Source of the DNA: Candidatus Poseidonia sp. | GTDB taxonomy: Archaea > Thermoplasmatota > Poseidoniia > Poseidoniales > Poseidoniaceae | DNA: 64,000 nucleotides | Assembly: GCA_030829545.1 (NCBI GenBank) | Contig: JAURAI010000007.1 | Coordinates: forward strand, 26,867-90,866 | Direction: 5' to 3' | Shown: positions 43,701 to 51,913 of the stretch, piece by piece | How the letters are laid out: every line of letters starts with the position of its first letter | Position numbering within the stretch: position 1 is the first letter of the stretch | Notes under the pieces: model-generated | The model's input: only the letters and a program-made list of their open reading frames with translations | What the model was told of the DNA's origin: nothing | Database searches by the model: none | Position numbers and translations under genes: made by a program

Positions 43701-46037
43701 GTAAACATCACCAGTTCGCTTGCCGTAGCCATAGATCACCCATGCGTGGCCTGCAAAGGCAGGTGGAATCTGATATTCAGTTTCAAGATGTGCGACATCC
43801 GTCCCGTGACCTGAATAGGTTGAACAATTGTCGACAATGGAACGGCGCAGAGATGTGATTGAGCTGTCTTCTATCGCTCGGTCCCAGATCAGTACGTTGT
43901 CGATTTTACCTTCAAAAAAGGCAGAGCCCGCCCGATTGACGCCCAATTTATACAAGTCGATGTTGTTGAAAGAGCCATTGGGATAGGTGTTCGTGTTCAC
44001 CAATACGCCATCCATGTATTGGCGTGCTTCACCATCGTCGTACACCGTGACCAAATGGGTCCAACGTTGAGCAATGACGTCCCCAAAACTACGGGTCTGA
44101 TTGTTATGCAGGTACCACTTCCCTCCTGAAACCATGTGTTGGAAGGATTGATTGGACCCAGCGTTGTCATCAATGGCGAACGTTGAGGCATAGTTTGACT
44201 GGTTCGTTGTATTGGCCCAAACCCATTGACTGATCGTGAAATTACCAACCCAATCATCGACATTGACCTGAACGTAATCATTGCTACCGTCAAACCACAG
44301 GCACGAGCCATCAAGGCAACTGCGCCAATTGGTGTTGTCCATTCCTTCGAGCGTAAAATTTGAACCATTGGCCACGGAATCGTTGGTTTGACTCCCAGTG
44401 CCTTCTTCAAATTGCCAAGAATGGATGAGAGCGTCGACCTCGGGAAGGTCGTTATTGGCAACAACAAAAGCAGAAGCGGGAATTGGCGCCTTGTTGGTAA
44501 TCGGTCCCTCCCAAGAAAGGATGAGCCCGTGGGGTCCTCCGCCCTGGAAGAATTCGACACGGAAATCGTGAAGCCCTGAACTCAGATTGATTGAGGCGGA
44601 ATATTCTCGCATCCCATGACTGCCGTAGTTTTGCACCAAACTTACTCCGTTGACCCACAATTCAGAGCCGTCATCTGAGTTGAGGTAAAAGGTCCAGTTT
44701 CCAGTATCTGGTACGTCGATAAGTCCGCTAAAGCGAGCGCCCCAATCATTCTTGAAACGGTTGTCAAGACCTGAATAGGGGTTGTTTGACGACCCGTGCG
44801 ACAAATGTGGTTCAATGCGCACATGGTCGGGAGTGCGATCGATGAGTGAGGGCATGGACGATGTGCTAAAACTCACTCCATCGTTGTCAAAATATTCTGC
44901 ATAAACACCTTGCATCATGTCACCAGAGTCTTGTTCGCACGCAGTACTGATAGCGGCCTCAAAAGAGCCACTACCGCCTTGTTTTGTTGCCGTTTGATAG
45001 GCCCATGAAAATGAGTCTCCCGTCGCGACCGTCGGGGCGCTGGAGTTCCAGTAGCGAGATCCACTCTGCCAAGCAGCATCGCTTGTATCAAAGCCACCGT
45101 TGGGCAGGTAATTGTAATTCCAATTGCCGTCATTGCTTCCCCAGGATGCATAGCCCATGACATTGGAAACATTGGTTAAAAATTCAGTTCCTTCATCGAA
45201 GGTAACGGGCAAACCGAGACTTCCGTTAAGCGTTGTATTTGCAGTGTACAAATCGTCATTCCAAAACTTGTAACCTGATTGATTACGGTTGGTTGCAAGG
45301 TCGAGTACGAATTCGCCTCGTTGACCGAGGCTTTGGTTGGCCCGTTCGATCAGTTCCAAGGCCGTATCCACGGTATACCCCGTAAGGCGCGTCACCAAGA
45401 AAAATCCGTATTTACTTCGCTTGAAAGGTTCCATGGCCTTGCCTGCAAGGGGCCCGTAATCGTGTTCAAACCAGTAATTCCCACCGATTGAACTGTTGTA
45501 TGAGCCTCCCAAAAGGGCGAGTTCTTGGTCAAAACTGGCCTTGTCATTGCCTCCTGAAACGCGAAGAGGGATGCCTTTGGTGGTGACGAGGTAGTTGAGC
45601 CCACTCGTCGTTGAGCGGTTCTGGAGCATTTCGAGGAAAGGAGTGGCAAAGTACGTATCAAATTGGTCTCGATTGATGGTCTCTTTGGTCGGTGTACCGC
45701 TTTCGTTGAAAATAAAGACGCGGTCGAGGGAGATGTTTCGAGCGGCCACAAAGGCCCAGCCAATGGTTCTGCTTTCTTCAGAGAGATTGTTGATGAGTAC
45801 TCCAACATCGCTGTAGTCGATGACACTGGCGTAACTGAACCCCTCAGGAACCGCGATGGTAGGCCAAGGCGTCGTATTCCATACATCATCAGCCCCTTCA
45901 ACAAAAAATCCTTCAAAGATGGTCGAGGATGACGCTTCAAGTTCTGGCGTGATGGTTGAACTCGTTAGCGTGGCAAAGGGCATCGTTGAACAGAACAAAA
46001 GGACCACGATAGCGACACTGGCGCTTTTCGTGGTCAT
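40743..46037 (-). CDS. Giant TIGR03790-like surface protein with nested PA14 and LamG domains
   Basis: 1764 aa. Signal peptide in the first 28 residues. A TIGR03790-like domain begins near 65 (VINNLSEES region, YLVTTKGIPLRVSGG at 149-163). It is interrupted after about 310 by a PA14 domain (about 377-520, GVYAEYFDNDG to LILSWEGP) and a LamG-like domain (about 535-735). It then resumes with KGYVYEPYLT and GWMGVVVGDPKMA. A CARDB-like stretch (VNQGENTTIQVMVENLG) and further beta domains follow. A membrane helix (LMLAIIVILAMISVVVV) lies near the C-terminus, with a cytoplasmic tail holding two PEGW-x-EQ(Y/W) units. Likely cell-surface carbohydrate or protein binding. The domain order is seen; the role is inference. 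Confidence 0.8.
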   Translation of the reverse strand: MTTKSASVAIVVLLFCSTMPFATLTSSTITPELEASSSTIFEGFFVEGADDVWNTTPWPTIAVPEGFSYASVIDYSDVGVLINNLSEESRTIGWAFVAARNISLDRVFIFNESGTPTKETINRDQFDTYFATPFLEMLQNRSTTSGLNYLVTTKGIPLRVSGGNDKASFDQELALLGGSYNSSIGGNYWFEHDYGPLAGKAMEPFKRSKYGFFLVTRLTGYTVDTALELIERANQSLGQRGEFVLDLATNRNQSGYKFWNDDLYTANTTLNGSLGLPVTFDEGTEFLTNVSNVMGYASWGSNDGNWNYNYLPNGGFDTSDAAWQSGSRYWNSSAPTVATGDSFSWAYQTATKQGGSGSFEAAISTACEQDSGDMMQGVYAEYFDNDGVSFSTSSMPSLIDRTPDHVRIEPHLSHGSSNNPYSGLDNRFKNDWGARFSGLIDVPDTGNWTFYLNSDDGSELWVNGVSLVQNYGSHGMREYSASINLSSGLHDFRVEFFQGGGPHGLILSWEGPITNKAPIPASAFVVANNDLPEVDALIHSWQFEEGTGSQTNDSVANGSNFTLEGMDNTNWRSCLDGSCLWFDGSNDYVQVNVDDWVGNFTISQWVWANTTNQSNYASTFAIDDNAGSNQSFQHMVSGGKWYLHNNQTRSFGDVIAQRWTHLVTVYDDGEARQYMDGVLVNTNTYPNGSFNNIDLYKLGVNRAGSAFFEGKIDNVLIWDRAIEDSSITSLRRSIVDNCSTYSGHGTDVAHLETEYQIPPAFAGHAWVIYGYGKRTGDVYGAFDIVVDALDGNGNILSSNTSASESFASSWVSETMRFRPHENASTLRIKHSIDIVPTSTGGSLFVDSTVLRVIRPHMGWVNGSIADTAVSTGGRSFNWGTTYGQSLIADLLEDGVSGVKGYVYEPYLTAVGMPSILLPSYASGYNLAESHAAANRYSGWMGVVVGDPKMAAYADIIHDVNIIDVRTTGYVNQGENTTIQVMVENLGMAEANGSLIAQTVQGNTILNQTSLYLPAGDQTGSRAIINLTIVPVDSGYLDLRIRYVNASPEQHFANNLQAITLIVNAPPTLLDAYCSAASLSRGAYTICTIEATDDVNVTAATLEWQLLSENQSLNESHWKLLQMGNIGQEKWETSLVVPANSTLGFITLRATVVDAQGMSITRFFANVTRVVDAPAEWFGPHASGVDANTWNKASQLPNRPVEGLYRHQDSLLTACVQDADYDEGQALPLIMTSRGNISNVTYSPQVVPNLYCYTALLSLEEGSGLEDVDLQVRTTEGSLLLQRTLRVNDRSPTLTLHLEDGNGNNLDRVVGNGDEYVVVAVNDIDDPQTAFLGDLTIQWPGGQSIQLPVDIQVGQARVTIQLNQVTSTLEAGELMLQADGIGQNAATATASLSLPFILTPPEVVFIEACDALGAVDAMTFGQTATLLVGVISDRPLASVTAQLTQIGWAVNAPSVESPVWDMESVPEACNRSAYGDDVIWLMFRLKLDNSLSDGDGNVLVSVRDVEGLVKSMTLDMLFQHAPTSIEDVETSPVQPLEDLYLNATVTDLDGLHQVTCSFQLYDQSGVLLTQSVKTAGEETQFSNVLSWQYPVPGALANSTLAANITCVDDLQASFQYEQTLDVGPLLQCITCNATTNDSKTTTTATENEVLLPLMLAIIVILAMISVVVVRHQNNRGQAFDSEWGTQDDVQDHSIEDLFELNEEHDALDAPSDESLPDYIPEGWTLEQYRLWLEGPCPEGWAEEQWATYVEQHTLALSEHNASSQD

Positions 46038-46161
46038 GATTCGTGCAAGGCAGGTATTGCTTTAGCGGTATCGCCTTGGAGCCTGTGTCCCAATCTCTTG
46101 CGGGCTCGTTCCAACGGGACAATATCCTCATTTTTTGCGAGTTTCATGAAATGAATGCGTA

Positions 46162-46171
46162 GTTAATATGT
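46162..46171 (+). promoter_or_regulatory. TATA-like element for the macro-domain gene
   Basis: GTTAATATGT is centred about 29 bases before the ATG at 46196, consistent with a leaderless transcript. The 158-bp gap also serves the divergent giant gene, for which no clear TATA box was seen. Confidence 0.45.
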
Positions 46172-46195
46172 AGGGTGGCCTCTCTTGGGTAGTTG

Positions 46196-46834
46196 ATGGC
46201 CGAACTCTATATGGCACGAACATGCAAATGGGGCGTCCTTCGCGTCATGGGTGGAGACGTGTGGAATCATGCAGGTGACGTCCTCATCACGCCAGCCAAC
46301 AATCGACTGTCTGGCCGTGAAGGCCTTGATGCCATGATCCACCAAAAAGCTGGCAAGGAATTGACACAAGTGACTCGAAATATTTGCCTTGACATGCGCA
46401 AAATCAACGCCCCTCCCTGCGCCGTTACCAAGAATGTCGTTACAGAGCCCTATGCTCTTGGTGAGAATTACAAGCACATCGTTCACGTTGTCGGCCCCGA
46501 TTGCCGCCGCCCCAATCAAGACGAGGAGCGCAGAGAACTCTTAGCCGAAACCTATGCGAATTTATTCGCCACCATCGAAGAAATCGGTGATATTGGCTCC
46601 ATTGTCAGCCCTCCGATATCCATGGGCGTGTTCGCCTACCCGCACCGTGAAGGAGCGCGACTGACACTCCAGGTCTTGTTGGAAATGCTTGATGGCGAGA
46701 AAGATTACGGCATCAAGGAATACACCATTGTTGTCAAGGAACGAAATTTCATCAACAACATGAGAACGGTGTACAGGGAAGGAGAAGATCAGTTCCCCGG
46801 TGTCGATACCACCATGGAAGAATCAGTTCGCTAA
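46196..46834 (+). CDS. Macro-domain protein
   Basis: 212 aa from the ATG at 46196; the ATG at 46211 is an alternative. The ADP-ribose-binding signature is GDVLITPANNRLSGREGLDAMIHQKAG, with NIV-like HIVHVVGPD in the next strand and the phosphate loop ISMGVFAYPHREGA. Macro domains bind or hydrolyse ADP-ribose derivatives. No ADP-ribosyltransferase gene was recognised nearby. Its 3' end overlaps the convergent 46823-47449 gene by 12 bases. Confidence 0.82.
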   Translation: MAELYMARTCKWGVLRVMGGDVWNHAGDVLITPANNRLSGREGLDAMIHQKAGKELTQVTRNICLDMRKINAPPCAVTKNVVTEPYALGENYKHIVHVVGPDCRRPNQDEERRELLAETYANLFATIEEIGDIGSIVSPPISMGVFAYPHREGARLTLQVLLEMLDGEKDYGIKEYTIVVKERNFINNMRTVYREGEDQFPGVDTTMEESVR

Positions 46835-47449
46835 GTGGTTCCCGACTCGGTCAACCCGTTCGTCCAAGAAGGTGACTTCATCAGTGATTTTCACCAACGA
46901 AGCACTCTCAAGATTGCGTTCAACAGAGGTTTTCATTCGCTTGATTTCATTCAGGCGCTGAATCCTGTCTTTGGGCCGGGTAGCATGACCGCGCATGCTC
47001 ATCAACCATTCTTCAAGCAAGGCTGCGCCCCATTCGGGCACGCGTAGGTCACTGGAGAGGTAGATGCTTTGCCGGCGATGTTGAAATCGCGTTCTTCCTT
47101 CCGAGGTACGTATGCCTTGAATTGAGCCAGGGTTCCAAGTTTCAAGAGGAACATGGAGGTGCTGACGAATGCCGAGCATCCCCTCGCCGTTGAGTTCAAA
47201 ATCAGCAATCAACACGCTCGAAGAAAGTCGAATGAACACCTGAACATTGCTGTCATGTGTTGCCCACTCTGAAATTCGCACAGGGCGCTCACCCCATGTC
47301 TCTTCGCACCATACTTCAATCGCCATATGGTATGGGTGCATGGTACACTCAAGGGCCAACCTGTCAAGAAGTTTTGTCATCGTTTTGGCGTGAGAGGCAA
47401 TATCAACGTTCAAGACACAACGGCCCGTCCCGTTACACATGGTGGGCAC
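46823..47449 (-). CDS. Uncharacterised soluble protein
   Basis: 208 aa. A mixed alpha/beta protein with FIRLSSSVLIADFELNGEGM in the middle and a helical, basic C-terminal third (KDRIQRLNEIKRMKTSVERN) that may form a coiled coil. No signal peptide or recognised motif. It overlaps the macro-domain gene at its 3' end and the divergent site-2 protease gene by 11 bases at its 5' end, so its start may lie further in, for instance the ATG at 47440. Confidence 0.5.
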   Translation of the reverse strand: MPTMCNGTGRCVLNVDIASHAKTMTKLLDRLALECTMHPYHMAIEVWCEETWGERPVRISEWATHDSNVQVFIRLSSSVLIADFELNGEGMLGIRQHLHVPLETWNPGSIQGIRTSEGRTRFQHRRQSIYLSSDLRVPEWGAALLEEWLMSMRGHATRPKDRIQRLNEIKRMKTSVERNLESASLVKITDEVTFLDERVDRVGNHLAN

Positions 47450-48896
47450 TTGGGGGTCGGTTCAAGCTGACTGGACCATCTTGTTCGCCCTCCTCATTGG
47501 ATGGTACCTTCTCATCAAACGCTGGGAGCGAAACGGTACCCTCGATCGATGGAATGCAACACGTGCTCTCGGGATTGTCCTCATGGTCAGGACACAGCGA
47601 GGTCAGCGATTGCTAGAGCGCATGGCCCGTCCTCGCAGATTTTGGAGAGCCTACGGTGAAGTGTCTCTGTGGGTGTGTTCCGTCTCGATGTTGATGGTCG
47701 GACTGTTGGTTCTCCTTGCCTTCATTACGTCCGTCATTTCCCCTCCAACCGCCGCCCCTCCCTCGGCAAGCGAACTTGTTGCCGTTCCGGGGCTCAATCC
47801 AGTTATACCACTTGGATGGGGTGCTTTGGCCTTCATCATCTCCTTGGTGATTCACGAACTGGGTCACGGCCTGCTCGCCCGAGGGCACGGTATGCGAATT
47901 CGTTCCTTTGGCCTGCTTCAACTCGGCCCGCTACCATTGGGCGCCTTCGCTGAACCACAAAGCGATGAATTGCTTCGTGCCCCTCGTCGAGAACGCCTTC
48001 GTATGTTTGCAGCAGGGCCGGCAACCAACATTTTTGCAGCATTTGTGATGTTTCTTCTTCTCGGCGGCCTTGCAGGTCAATTTATTGCATCAGAGGATTA
48101 CATCCACGTCAAAGGTATCGTCAAAGATGGCGGTGCTGATGAAGCAGGAATGGAACCTTGGGACACCTTGATTTCCATTGATGGACAAGCCGTGCATGAC
48201 CTTGATTCCTTCAGACTTATCCTTGGCAGTTATTCATCCAACGACACCGTAGATTTGGTCGTGCGGCATGAAAACGGTGAACGGGAAACCCTCACCGCAA
48301 CCTTTGGCGACAAATATGATTACTACAGCGAACTGGGGTGGAGCGAAGAATTGTTGGACTCTTTGGACGTTCAGCAAGGCGATCCATTCTTGGGAGTCGA
48401 AGGTCTTTCAGAGGGGACTGCCGGTATCGATCGCCTCGCAGGCCCTCTTTCACCGCGCTGGGAAGGAACATTCCTTCAGCGTGTTCTTTCAGTACCATTG
48501 CACGTCATCACCATTCTTCTTGTCCCCTTCGAGATGAACGGGGTTGCCATTCACCCCTTTGAAGAAAGCCTCCTCGAGGCTGGAGACGGCATTATCGCTA
48601 CTTTGCTTGGAACATCTGGGCTCCTCTTTATTGCGAATTTACTCTTTTGGTTAATGTGGGTCAACATTCTCTTGGGTTTCACCAATCTCATTCCAATGGT
48701 GCCCTTTGACGGTGGACACATGCTTCGCGACATGTTGCATGCAACACTGAGCGGCATCAAACGATTGGGTCGAAAATTGAAATTATGGGACCTCCATCCG
48801 ATGTGGGTGGACCATCTTTCTTCCAAAGCTTCGAGTTATTCATCGCTCATGCTGCTTGGCATGCTCTTGTTTACGATGTTCATACCCTATCTGTGA
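47439..48896 (+). CDS. Site-2 protease family (M50) membrane metallopeptidase with PDZ domain
   Basis: 485 aa. The zinc-binding HELGH is at 139-143 inside a membrane helix, and the second motif NLIPMVPFDGGHML supplies the third ligand near the C-terminal helices. A PDZ domain sits between them (GIVKDGGADEAGMEPWDTLISIDGQAV). Such proteases cut membrane-embedded substrates in regulated proteolysis. The first helix is at 12-27. Its target is unknown; a signal peptidase gene lies 1.5 kb away. Its 3' end overlaps the convergent resolvase gene by 17 bases. Confidence 0.85.
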   Translation: MVGTWGSVQADWTILFALLIGWYLLIKRWERNGTLDRWNATRALGIVLMVRTQRGQRLLERMARPRRFWRAYGEVSLWVCSVSMLMVGLLVLLAFITSVISPPTAAPPSASELVAVPGLNPVIPLGWGALAFIISLVIHELGHGLLARGHGMRIRSFGLLQLGPLPLGAFAEPQSDELLRAPRRERLRMFAAGPATNIFAAFVMFLLLGGLAGQFIASEDYIHVKGIVKDGGADEAGMEPWDTLISIDGQAVHDLDSFRLILGSYSSNDTVDLVVRHENGERETLTATFGDKYDYYSELGWSEELLDSLDVQQGDPFLGVEGLSEGTAGIDRLAGPLSPRWEGTFLQRVLSVPLHVITILLVPFEMNGVAIHPFEESLLEAGDGIIATLLGTSGLLFIANLLFWLMWVNILLGFTNLIPMVPFDGGHMLRDMLHATLSGIKRLGRKLKLWDLHPMWVDHLSSKASSYSSLMLLGMLLFTMFIPYL

Positions 48897-49545
48897 ATTG
48901 GCTCAGGGCAGACGTTCTTCGTCGTTGCAATTCTGCTAAAATGTCACTGGATGAAGGTTCAGGTGATGTTTCTTTTACCGCAACTTGCTTGGCTCTCGCC
49001 TGTACTGCATCAAAGGTCGGCTCAACTTTTCCTTCTGGCGAGCACATCATTGCAAGGAATTCATTGAGTGGCATTCCTTGGTCCCAATCCATAAAGGGTG
49101 TTCCATTTCTGGTGAGTGGGAACGATGGGATGAGGCTTTCTAAGCGTCGTAAGGTTCCGCTCAAACCGCGCGTTTCAACACGGAAGATTCGCCATGAGTC
49201 CCCACGGGCCCCCTTCAACCGATGGGCGTAAAGCGGCATGAGGCCGGTACGCTCGCCTTCGCGAATCATGGCCTCAAGCTGAATTTTAGTACGCCCGGAA
49301 AAATATTTTTTCAGCCCCTTGGTCGTTTTGACCTCGATTGGGAAACTACAGTCGCCCCTCATGGCAACGAGGTCTCCGCTGCCCTCCATCCCCGAACCGG
49401 CTGCTCTCACGACAAGAAATGGCCGTTCAATCACACAACCCATGCGGTTCTTTTCATCCACCGTACACGATCGTGTAACCATGTTGACGCCCTTTTCTGT
49501 TCCCGAGAGGACCTCGCGAAGTTCCCGCTCATAGGCGCCTGTCAT
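48880..49545 (-). CDS. Hjc-like Holliday junction resolvase-family nuclease
   Basis: 221 aa from the ATG at 49545 (MTGAYERELREVL). Nuclease residues of the Hjc class are visible: E6, the R47-A-A-G-S-G loop, D58 and E71-x-K73 (FPIEVKTTKGLKKYF). Hjc cuts four-way junctions as a dimer. This protein is longer than typical Hjc (about 120-140 aa), with a basic middle (HRLKGARGDSWRIF) and a 90-residue C-terminal extension. The frame continues upstream to 49677, but that part does not match the family and would overlap the spacer. Divergent from the RuvC/YqgF-like gene across 130 bp. Confidence 0.78.
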   Translation of the reverse strand: MTGAYERELREVLSGTEKGVNMVTRSCTVDEKNRMGCVIERPFLVVRAAGSGMEGSGDLVAMRGDCSFPIEVKTTKGLKKYFSGRTKIQLEAMIREGERTGLMPLYAHRLKGARGDSWRIFRVETRGLSGTLRRLESLIPSFPLTRNGTPFMDWDQGMPLNEFLAMMCSPEGKVEPTFDAVQARAKQVAVKETSPEPSSSDILAELQRRRTSALSQFTDRV

Positions 49546-49675
49546 GGACAAGCATCGTTGTCTATCGTTCTTGATAACTTCGGAAGGATGAATGCTGAGA
49601 AAGGGAGAATCTCGGCAGGGTCCAAACCACCGAACCGATAGATTAGAACAGGTCCAGCCCGAAGGGTCATTCATC

Positions 49676-50437
49676 ATGCTGGTCTATGTGAGGACGGAAG
49701 ATTTCCGTATGGCCTATCACTTGCTGCGCGTTTTGCAAGGTATCGGCATCACTCCTGTCCTCGTCGATCATGACCACAGTCTACCCGACCGTGATGCATG
49801 GTGGTTTGGAACACCTGAAGAAGTGAAGCAGCACGGGGGTCGCGGTGTCGGTGTCAATGTTGACACGGTAGACGAGGCTGTGAGCAGGTGGCTGAGGGTC
49901 GTGAACAAACTTGACAATATCGAGGAATTTCTCATCGGTATCGACCCTGGGCCACGGCCTGGATGTGCATGGTTTGGCGATGAAAAACTCCTTGGAAAAT
50001 CGGTCCACGAATCCATTGAAGCGACCGTACGTGCTCTCATCGGGCACATTGAATCCTATGCCCCCCAGCGCGTGCTTGTACGCATTGGCCATGGCTCACC
50101 TTTGCACCGTGATCAACTCGTGAATGCATTTCTTCTTCGAGGCTATCCAGTCCAACAGGTGAATGAATACCGAACCAGTCAAGGGACGGCGAGGAATGCT
50201 CACGCGAATTCAGCATTGAAGATTGCTCGAATGCCCGGGCAACCGGTTGTTGAGTGGAGGGAAGTTGAACCCAGTGAGGGAGAAGTGAGAAACATCCAGC
50301 GTATCAGTCGGCGTCGCTCAAGAGGGTCGTTAACCATCTCCGCTCACCTAGCAAGACGGGTGAGTCAGGGTGAAATGACGTTGGATGAGGCCTTGGCCAA
50401 AGCGGGTTATTCCTCTTCAGGAACATCAACGGGTTGA
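49676..50437 (+). CDS. RNase H-fold protein resembling RuvC/YqgF resolvases
   Basis: 253 aa from the ATG at 49676. The IGIDPGPRPG motif at 87-96 is the first strand of the RuvC/YqgF fold with acidic D90. A second likely catalytic acid is in VNEYRTS (E164), matching the DERxTS position of YqgF proteins. The N-terminal 80 residues form a separate alpha/beta region (LRVLQGIGITPVLVDHD). The C-terminus is basic (RISRRRSRGSL) and helical. Resolvase or nuclease activity is inference; family assignment is by motif only. Its 3' end overlaps the convergent signal peptidase gene by 31 bases. Confidence 0.62.
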   Translation: MLVYVRTEDFRMAYHLLRVLQGIGITPVLVDHDHSLPDRDAWWFGTPEEVKQHGGRGVGVNVDTVDEAVSRWLRVVNKLDNIEEFLIGIDPGPRPGCAWFGDEKLLGKSVHESIEATVRALIGHIESYAPQRVLVRIGHGSPLHRDQLVNAFLLRGYPVQQVNEYRTSQGTARNAHANSALKIARMPGQPVVEWREVEPSEGEVRNIQRISRRRSRGSLTISAHLARRVSQGEMTLDEALAKAGYSSSGTSTG

Positions 50438-51399
50438 GCCCATTTCCACTCAGGAGCACGACTGAGGATTCGCTTGAATACATTTTCAGTCACAAACGGT
50501 GCCAGCAGGACCACTGCAAGAAGGGTAAAAAGTGCGGTAAAGGAGGAATATGGGACATCTTGAGTTCCGTATGAATCCTCTCCTCCAATCATCAATTTCA
50601 CGGTACCCAGCCATGGAAGTTCACCTCCTGCAACACCGAGAACCCAATCATCCCGAATAGGGCCAACAATGCCTGAGGGGCTGTGGACGCCGGAGGAGCC
50701 ATTGGTGGCCTGTGCGCCCTGATCTACTGAGCATTTGTTGTTATCACCCAACGTGAGTATGCCTTCGTGAGTGGGCAACCATTGCCATACCACCAAATGT
50801 GACTCGACAGTGTACCTCTCGCCACTGTGAGCCGGGCGCTTGCAATCGTAGTATGCGGCTTGTTCACCGTCAAATTGGACGGTTACGTTGGCCACGTCCT
50901 TGACCGGTGTCCCTGGAACACTCCAGGTCAATATACAACTTCCTCTTAGTCCATCACCCGCTATGCGCTGTTCGTCATAAACGGCCTGTTCTGGACAAGG
51001 ATTCTCTGCCGCTCGGTCCGGGGGCGTTGTCTGTTCTGCAACGACACGAAGGATTGCTCGATGAATAATAGGCGTGCCCTCTTCTCCATTCTTTGCGTAA
51101 ATGATTACGTCACCTTCCATTCCATGACGTTCATAGCCGTAGGAACGATGTTCTTCATCAGTTGCTTCAGCGAAGGTAACGATGGTAGATGCAGGTTGGT
51201 TGTGAACCAGAATGAGGTCGCCTGCATCGATGCTTCCGATTTCACCCTGCTCTTCATGAATCATTGATTTTGATTCCACAACGACCAGTGGGGGCATGGA
51301 GCCAGTATGAATGAACATCGCTCCGACCAAACAGGCGATCATGCCCACGGCCAAAAGAAGTTCAAGCATCAGCGACCGCAACGGGTCGTGTCCGTCCAC
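50407..51399 (-). CDS. Signal peptidase I (archaeal Sec11-type)
   Basis: 330 aa from the GTG at 51399, which has GGAGG eight bases upstream; a longer GTG start at 51474 would overlap the previous gene. An N-terminal membrane helix (about 11-30) precedes the catalytic serine in VESKSM (S45). The general-base region GDVIIYA, histidine in PIIHRAI, and aspartate in LTLGDNNK match the S26 Sec11-like layout. An unusual 100-residue segment with several cysteines lies between the histidine and the GDNN motif. A second membrane helix (TALFTLLAVVLLAPFV) is near the C-terminus. It removes signal peptides from exported proteins, which are abundant here. Confidence 0.83.
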   Translation of the reverse strand: MDGHDPLRSLMLELLLAVGMIACLVGAMFIHTGSMPPLVVVESKSMIHEEQGEIGSIDAGDLILVHNQPASTIVTFAEATDEEHRSYGYERHGMEGDVIIYAKNGEEGTPIIHRAILRVVAEQTTPPDRAAENPCPEQAVYDEQRIAGDGLRGSCILTWSVPGTPVKDVANVTVQFDGEQAAYYDCKRPAHSGERYTVESHLVVWQWLPTHEGILTLGDNNKCSVDQGAQATNGSSGVHSPSGIVGPIRDDWVLGVAGGELPWLGTVKLMIGGEDSYGTQDVPYSSFTALFTLLAVVLLAPFVTENVFKRILSRAPEWKWAQPVDVPEEE

Positions 51400-51415
51400 C
51401 CTTGTTGCCTCCAAT

Positions 51416-51847
51416 TCACCGTCGGATGCCTCTGCTATCAAGGAATGCCTGCCATTGTTCCAAATGGCCCGCACCTAAGGCTTGAGCCGCGAGATCGCCA
51501 TCGGCTTTTTGTCGTCGCAATTCAGCAGTAGAGCGCAATTCCTTGATTTCTTCAAGCGTTAGCACGTGTCCTTTGAATCGAAGGTATTCGGGGAAGGAAA
51601 AGAGAAGAATCGCAAGGGCGAAGACTGCTCCGACCAGTGCTGGCCCCGTATACGCTCCCCATGTGACGTGATTTTGTAAGAACAGAACTTGGTAGCCACA
51701 AAGCAAGAGGAAAACAGCGCTTGAGGCTGAGGCAATAGCGGTGATAGCGTACTGATTTCCGTGTTGTTTTGCCCACAGCCGACTCAAAAACGAACCCTCT
51801 TCTGCCACCTTCTCACCGTTAACAGGCTGACCTTTGGAAGTATTCAA
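51416..51847 (-). CDS. Small two-helix membrane protein
   Basis: 143 aa. Two hydrophobic helices (about 33-58 and 65-85) are followed by a charged helical tail (LTLEEIKELRSTAELRRQKADGDLAAQAL) ending in RGIRR. No recognised family. It is the gene immediately upstream of the signal peptidase on the same strand, 16 bases before its GTG start, so the two are likely co-transcribed. Confidence 0.6.
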   Translation of the reverse strand: MNTSKGQPVNGEKVAEEGSFLSRLWAKQHGNQYAITAIASASSAVFLLLCGYQVLFLQNHVTWGAYTGPALVGAVFALAILLFSFPEYLRFKGHVLTLEEIKELRSTAELRRQKADGDLAAQALGAGHLEQWQAFLDSRGIRR

Positions 51848-51913
51848 ACCTCGCTTTGGTTGTGTTTACCATCAAGTTCTATCAGTGCCCGTAAGGGGTA
51901 TCATTCAAATGTA

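Noticed and set aside
51761..51913. Longer start for the giant surface protein
   Set aside because: It overlaps the divergent small membrane protein gene and would place a polar stretch before the signal peptide.
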